Positions 6,845 to 10,459 of a DNA stretch of 10,459 nt are shown one piece after another. The position numbers and the translations under genes were made by a program. The DNA is from FEN-727 sp036508635 (GTDB lineage Bacteria > Actinomycetota > Geothermincolia > Fen-727 > Anoxymicrobiaceae): the NCBI GenBank assembly GCA_036508635.1, contig DATCGY010000219.1, positions 1 to 10,459 on the forward strand, read 5' to 3'. A model generated the notes under the pieces. That model was not told where the DNA came from and did no database searches. It worked only from the letters and a program-made list of their open reading frames with translations. Within the stretch, counting starts at the first letter, position 1; every line of letters starts with the position of its first letter.

Positions 6845-7813
6845 CTACCTCAGGTGGGGGAGCTTGTTTTGGAAGTCGGGTTCGGTGCACCCGTGGCATG
6901 GGGCGCTCATCCCCACGCACCAACTGGTGTGGTAGTTCCACAGGCGGGTGGGGCAGTCGGCGTGGGTCGTGGGGCCTTTGCAGCCCATCTTTAATAGACA
7001 CCTGTCTTCATCTTCCCCGGCGTCGTTCCAGTCTTCCAGGAACCGCTTTGCTTCGAAAGCGGCCCTCCGCTCGCAGGTATCGTGTACCTTGCCCTCGTAG
7101 AACCTCTTCAATCGCATTTTGTCATCGAGTATGGGCGCTTCCTTGTGTTCGTCGACCCAGAGCAAAAGATCCATAAGCGTGCCTAGTACCCAATCGGGAT
7201 GAGGAGGGCAACCGGCAACGTTGATGATGGGTTTCTCGATGTCGATCGCTTCCACCACGTCCGTTGCCGAGGTTGCGCCGGTTACCTCTGCTTCCGTCAT
7301 GGGAATCCCGCCGAAAGACGCGCAGTTTCCCACAGCCAGTACCGCCTCCGCTCCGGGTATCAGCTCCAGAAGCCAACTGAAGACGGACCTGTCACCGGGA
7401 ACCGTTCTACCCATCAACTGTTTGGTGTCGTCCGCAAGCCCGAAGGTACAGAACGGCTCTCCGTCCCCAGTCGGCACTGAGCCTTCAAGAACGACCAGAT
7501 ATTTACCCGGCAGCTCCTTCTCAACTTCCTCGATAACGTCAATAGCCTGGGAACCGGAGGCGGACATAACGTTTGGCTGATACTGCAGGGAAAGTTTTGA
7601 GTGGTCCAGGTCGATGGGACTAAAGTGATCGCTGTTTAGGAGGGTGACCGAGCAGCCGGTGCAGTTCTGACCCTGTATCCAGATCACCGGGGCCTTGCCT
7701 GCCATTAGCTCGCTCAGGTGCTCATGGACATGGGGGATGAGATCGTGCGGGAGGTTCAGGTGACCCGCCACTAACTTGGCGCGTCCCAGGTGTTTGTCTG
7801 TCGGCTCGCTCAT
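6845..7813 (-). CDS. [NiFe]-hydrogenase small subunit, TAT-less and without adjacent large subunit
   Basis: This 322-residue iron-sulfur electron-transfer subunit has a complete set of ligands. Proximal cluster: Cys51 and Cys54 (NCTGCS), Cys164 (VGNCASFGG), Cys202 (GCPPHPDW). Distal cluster: His244, Cys247, Cys272, Cys278. Medial cluster: Cys287, Cys306, Cys309, plus Cys299, which aligns by motif with the proline of enzymes that carry a [3Fe-4S] centre. Spacing matches group 1-type small subunits closely. Two standard group 1 parts are missing: a twin-arginine signal peptide (the N terminus is MSEPTDKHLGRAKLVAGHLN) and a C-terminal membrane helix (it ends CTEPDFQNKLPHLR). The protein should therefore be soluble and probably cytoplasmic. 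The frame is open upstream to a TAG but offers no ordinary start codon; the ATG has no obvious ribosome site. The next gene downstream is a sirtuin, not a large subunit, and upstream is a divergent gene. The partner must be encoded elsewhere. Confidence 0.9.
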   Translation of the reverse strand: MSEPTDKHLGRAKLVAGHLNLPHDLIPHVHEHLSELMAGKAPVIWIQGQNCTGCSVTLLNSDHFSPIDLDHSKLSLQYQPNVMSASGSQAIDVIEEVEKELPGKYLVVLEGSVPTGDGEPFCTFGLADDTKQLMGRTVPGDRSVFSWLLELIPGAEAVLAVGNCASFGGIPMTEAEVTGATSATDVVEAIDIEKPIINVAGCPPHPDWVLGTLMDLLLWVDEHKEAPILDDKMRLKRFYEGKVHDTCERRAAFEAKRFLEDWNDAGEDEDRCLLKMGCKGPTTHADCPTRLWNYHTSWCVGMSAPCHGCTEPDFQNKLPHLR

Positions 7814-7901
7814 GTATACAATTATGCGCTTCCAAGGTCTGAAAATCTCCTCTTGCGCAACAGGCTCCAGGACCTAAAGGGACAATCGGATCAATTCCAC
7901 G

Positions 7902-7913
7902 TGTGATATCACA
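7902..7913. promoter_or_regulatory. 12-bp palindrome in the divergent intergenic region
   Basis: TGTGATATCACA is a perfect palindrome, overlapped on its left by CACGTG. It lies between the hydrogenase small subunit (minus) and the holin-X-like gene (plus), within 227 bp of intergenic DNA. The region also contains TTGCGCAA and a long-range inverted repeat, ACAATCGG (7882-7889) and CCGATTGT (7960-7967). The arms resemble CRP/FNR half-sites, but the spacing is two bases, not six. A regulator site is plausible; its owner is unknown. Confidence 0.35.
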
Positions 7914-8040
7914 GCAGGCTGCCAATCGATGATGAACAGGCTCAATTGGTGATAAGATACCGATTGTTAAGATGCGGGTTGGTAGGACTTCGGACGGATC
8001 AAGTAGCGTGCCGACCTTTGTGTGAAAGGGGGATGTTCGA

Positions 8041-8676
8041 GTGAGTAATATACCGGAGATCAAAGGGCGCATAGATCGCCTCACCCAGCTGGGCAACAGC
8101 ATGCGGGATCATTTCATGGGGCTGAAAGGACCGGAGGGTGAGGAGATGAAGAGGTTGGTCAAGGAAGGGGGCACCCGGGTCGGTATAGGCGTGGGTATTT
8201 CCTTCGCCGGCCTGATGGTCGCGGCCGTAGCTTTAATCTACAGCATGGCGGTCATCATCCTGATTGTAAACATCGCGCTACACAGGTTGTGGCTTTCCGC
8301 TTTGATCGTCGTGGGAGGATCTCTCTTGATCGGTGGCGCGGCCGTTGTCATCGGAGCCAGAATGGCCAAATCTTACGCGAAAGGACTGTCCGTTTCCACG
8401 GGGTACTTCACAAAACAGGTGAAGATAACTGCCGAAGAGATGAAAACCGAAGTCGAGGGACTGCAGGAGTTGCTGAAGAAAGAGGCGGAGGAACGACAGA
8501 AGAAGATGAAGGAGATGGCCGAGGCGGCGAAGAAGGCTGCGCCAACCATCGCCCCGCTTGCAGCTGGGGGTCTTGTGGTGGGATGGGTCCTGAAGAGGAC
8601 CCTAAGGTCGCGCCGTGAAAAGCGGAGAATCCTGAAGGTCATCGAGATGTACGAGGAGGCAAGAACCTCCGAATAG
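8041..8676 (+). CDS. Holin-X-like membrane protein (PF07332-like)
   Basis: This 211-residue membrane protein starts with GTG. AAGGGGG lies eight bases before it, while the nearby ATG at 8033 reaches a stop after three codons. After a charged N terminus, two hydrophobic helices (about 47-80 and 84-108) form a hairpin with Gly-rich faces. A long charged, probably coiled-coil helix follows (about 128-166, rich in Glu and Lys), then a shorter hydrophobic segment, APTIAPLAAGGLVVGWVL (about 168-185), and a very basic tail (KRTLRSRREKRR). The two-helix part resembles the putative actinobacterial holin-X family, and such proteins are common on actinobacterial chromosomes outside prophages. The coiled coil and third segment recall membrane-shaping or stress proteins. 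No lysis genes are adjacent, so a phage holin role is unlikely. It ends convergently 32 bp from the MBL-fold gene. Confidence 0.6.
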   Translation: MSNIPEIKGRIDRLTQLGNSMRDHFMGLKGPEGEEMKRLVKEGGTRVGIGVGISFAGLMVAAVALIYSMAVIILIVNIALHRLWLSALIVVGGSLLIGGAAVVIGARMAKSYAKGLSVSTGYFTKQVKITAEEMKTEVEGLQELLKKEAEERQKKMKEMAEAAKKAAPTIAPLAAGGLVVGWVLKRTLRSRREKRRILKVIEMYEEARTSE

Positions 8677-8708
8677 CGTTTTTGATAAGCTCGGAGAAAG
8701 CATGTTTC

Positions 8709-9932
8709 CTATTTTTGAATCCGCCTCACCGCAGCGAGAAAGATGTTTCGCGCGATGAAGCTGCTCTGGTGATCCGCGAGGTGCTGGAGCAACCGGGCTT
8801 TGATTTCAAGGGCATCGCTCGTCTCCACGACACCGGCGTCAAGGACTAAGTCCACCAGGTGAAGTGCGAGCTGCGCCTCTCCCCTCCGCTCAAGTTTTCG
8901 GGCCCTCTCGAGGACCGCCTCCGGGCCGCCCGAGAGCTTTAATACCTCGGCTGCGACCTCGCTGCTCCTGGATGGAAACACTTGCGACGCGTTGCCGTCG
9001 AACCAGCCGTGGTACTGCCTGAGCAGCCCCTGGACTATGAAATAGGGGTGCCCGTAGATCGGAGCGAGGTAGGGGCTTTCCGCGAATTCGGGCGGCCACT
9101 CAAACGAGTGGAGTATCTCTTCCTGCCACTTCCCCTGGTTCAGCATCGTAACCACCTGATCGTCTAGGAAACGAAGGGCTCGGGCCACGGTGGAGCATGC
9201 GTCTGCCACCTCTGCCTTACCGCTTATCGCCGCGCCGTGGCCTGGAAGCATGAGGCGCGGGGAGTATGATGCGATCTGCTCCAGTGCCTCTGCCCACTCG
9301 CGCGTGTAGCGCTGCACCTTGAAGGGATTGCCGATGTTCGGGCAGGACCACACCCACAAATCGGAAACCAGTGCGGTCTCCAATCCGGGGATCCACACCC
9401 AGGTGGCATCGTCAGTCTCACCCCTTGCGTGTCGGAGCTCGAATGTGACGCCACCGCATGTGAGGTTCATCTCGTCTCGGTAAGTCTCATCCGGATACAC
9501 GAAGGTTCTTGAGAACGCTTGCAGGCCCTCCGGGATCCCAAACTGGATGCGGTTTATGTGCTCGTGGTAGGGAAGCATCCTTTGGTAGCGGTCAAACCGC
9601 TTGCGGACGTTCTCGTTTGCTATTATTAAAGGCTTGGGATGCCCTCTCGCTTCAGCGTCCATGAGGATGGCGGGTGTCCCAAACGCATGGTCGGCATGAC
9701 CGTGCCCGTAGATTATGTAGCGCACGGGCTCATCAGTGATGGCCCGGACCTCTTCCACTATTCGCGGCCCGTTCAGCTCGAGGCCGACATCAAACAGCAC
9801 AACACCGTCACCGGTGTCCACGATACAGGTGTTCGCGAACAGTTGGAGCATATGCACCCCACTGCCGAAGTGCGTGACTCCACCATCCACGAAGAAAGGT
9901 GTTTCTTCGCCGAGGCCTGTTTCTCCTGGCAT
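8709..9932 (-). CDS. MBL-fold hydrolase with alkyl-sulfatase-type dimerisation domain
   Basis: This is a 407-residue protein. Its metallo-beta-lactamase domain (about 10-240) has the metal motif GHGHADH (His77, His79, Asp81, His82) followed by AFG, then HARGETDD (His168/Glu172), SDLW (Asp191) and LPGHG (His232). The region after 245, with YGHPYFIVQGLLRQYHGW and a helical C terminus, resembles the dimerisation domain of type III alkyl sulfatases (SdsA1/Yjc class). The SCP2-like C-terminal domain of full-length sulfatases (usually over 600 residues) is absent, and there is no signal peptide. The protein should be a cytoplasmic Zn-dependent hydrolase, possibly of sulfate esters; the substrate is not shown by sequence. 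An AAGGGGG ribosome site lies about nine bases before the ATG. The gene stands alone: it is divergent from the right-edge gene and convergent with the holin-X-like gene. Confidence 0.83.
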   Translation of the reverse strand: MPGETGLGEETPFFVDGGVTHFGSGVHMLQLFANTCIVDTGDGVVLFDVGLELNGPRIVEEVRAITDEPVRYIIYGHGHADHAFGTPAILMDAEARGHPKPLIIANENVRKRFDRYQRMLPYHEHINRIQFGIPEGLQAFSRTFVYPDETYRDEMNLTCGGVTFELRHARGETDDATWVWIPGLETALVSDLWVWSCPNIGNPFKVQRYTREWAEALEQIASYSPRLMLPGHGAAISGKAEVADACSTVARALRFLDDQVVTMLNQGKWQEEILHSFEWPPEFAESPYLAPIYGHPYFIVQGLLRQYHGWFDGNASQVFPSRSSEVAAEVLKLSGGPEAVLERARKLERRGEAQLALHLVDLVLDAGVVETSDALEIKARLLQHLADHQSSFIARNIFLAAVRRIQK

Positions 9933-10168
9933 CGCTAGTTACCCCCTTATGCCCTGGCCGAGCCGGGCGACAGGCGCTTGACCCGATCCTCCAACAAACA
10001 AGATCAATACTCTACCCGTTATTTTGGCCTATCGTGCACAGGAGATGGTAGTTCGCCGGTGGGATAGGAACAGCAGCTCGATATAAATCCAAGGCGCGAA
10101 GACCATGAGCGGCGAAGGAGATTTCAGATAATCCAAGGTCTTTCCGATCTTTTGAGGGGAGGATGCTA

Positions 10169-10459
10169 ATGCCTAGCAAGAAACTGTGTTCAGTATGTGG
10201 AGTCGCAAAGCGTGTTAACAAAGAACACGAATGGCTCGACGACGGCACCATTGTGCAGAAGGAAAATCGCGACCACCGCATGATCTTCATCGAGACCGAG
10301 AATATAGCGAGCACCTTCAGTGGTGCCGAGGCCATTATAAACATGTCGATCGAGCGCATCATCGTTGAGGCTAAGCGCAGGGCCACGTTCGATTTCGTCG
10401 ACCACACGCTCCCGGGTATTGTGAAGGCCATCGTGCGCTTGGTGGGAGTGAAGCCGGTT
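10169..10459 (+). CDS. Unrecognised protein with N-terminal CxxC, partial at window edge
   Basis: The reading frame runs open to the right edge (97 codons visible). It begins MPSKKLCSVCGVAKRVNKEH, with a CxxCG knuckle suggesting half of a small zinc ribbon; no second cysteine pair is visible within the window. It continues with a mixed alpha/beta region containing IIVEAKRRATFDFVDHTLPG. ATG at 10169 is preferred over the in-frame ATG at 10163 because GAGGGGAGG ends six bases before it and abuts the earlier one. Codon use fits a real gene, and the reading frames on the opposite strand look like shadows. The upstream 236 bp (9933-10168), shared with the divergent MBL-fold gene, contain TTGACC at 9978-9983 and TATAAA near 10083 but no well-spaced promoter pair. 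No function is assigned. Confidence 0.65.
   Translation, partial: MPSKKLCSVCGVAKRVNKEHEWLDDGTIVQKENRDHRMIFIETENIASTFSGAEAIINMSIERIIVEAKRRATFDFVDHTLPGIVKAIVRLVGVKPV

Noticed and set aside
7902..7913. CRP/FNR site
   Set aside because: The half-sites match TGTGA/TCACA, but the spacer is 2 bases instead of 6, which does not fit these dimers.
8041..8676. Prophage lysis module
   Set aside because: The holin-X-like protein has no endolysin or phage structural genes nearby, and such proteins occur widely on actinobacterial chromosomes.
10044..10085. 13-codon frame with an upstream CAGGAG
   Set aside because: The ribosome-like sequence directly abuts the ATG and the peptide has no coding character.
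10012..10431. 139-residue minus-strand frame at the right edge
   Set aside because: It is antisense to the plus-strand CxxC gene, which has a strong ribosome site and better codon use; the antisense protein has no recognisable features.

Overview
The window reads as GC-rich chromosomal DNA from an anaerobic or facultatively anaerobic bacterium, most likely an actinobacterial lineage. The evidence is indirect. There is an oxygen-sensitive glycyl radical enzyme, a [NiFe]-hydrogenase small subunit, a holin-X-like membrane protein of a type common in Actinobacteria, and an L,D-transpeptidase with a PG_binding_4-like region. No rRNA, tRNA, CRISPR array, transposase or phage module is visible, and no 16S-type marker allows a firm taxonomic call.

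Layout, left to right. Positions 1-320 (minus) hold the N-terminal part of a small membrane protein whose 5' end has an in-frame TGA or a pair of compensating frameshifts. At 364-2808 (minus) is a full-length glycyl radical enzyme of the PflD/dehydratase-lyase type, with a short tandem duplication around its stop codon. Upstream of it on the same strand is an overlapping gene pair: a DUF6036/AbiEii-like nucleotidyltransferase (3913-4515) followed by a winged-helix protein (2895-3944). The pair has a clear sigma70-type promoter covered by two palindromes. It looks like a self-regulated toxin-antitoxin-like or defence-like cassette and is the best candidate here for an undescribed system. Next are a divergent L,D-transpeptidase (4706-5857, plus) and a convergent sirtuin (5929-6744, minus). 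A [NiFe]-hydrogenase small subunit (6845-7813, minus) follows, with all twelve expected cluster ligands but no TAT signal, no membrane anchor and no adjacent large subunit. After a divergent regulatory region come a holin-X-like membrane protein (8041-8676, plus) and a convergent MBL-fold protein related to alkyl sulfatases (8709-9932, minus). The right edge holds the start of an unrecognised CxxC-containing protein (10169 onward, plus).

How the genes relate. Most look like independent transcription units of housekeeping or energy metabolism. Three same-strand groups may be cotranscribed: nucleotidyltransferase-winged helix, possibly continuing into the glycyl radical enzyme across 86 bp; and hydrogenase small subunit-sirtuin across 100 bp. 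Neither the activating radical-SAM enzyme for the glycyl radical enzyme nor the hydrogenase large subunit lies inside the window, so both proteins depend on genes elsewhere.
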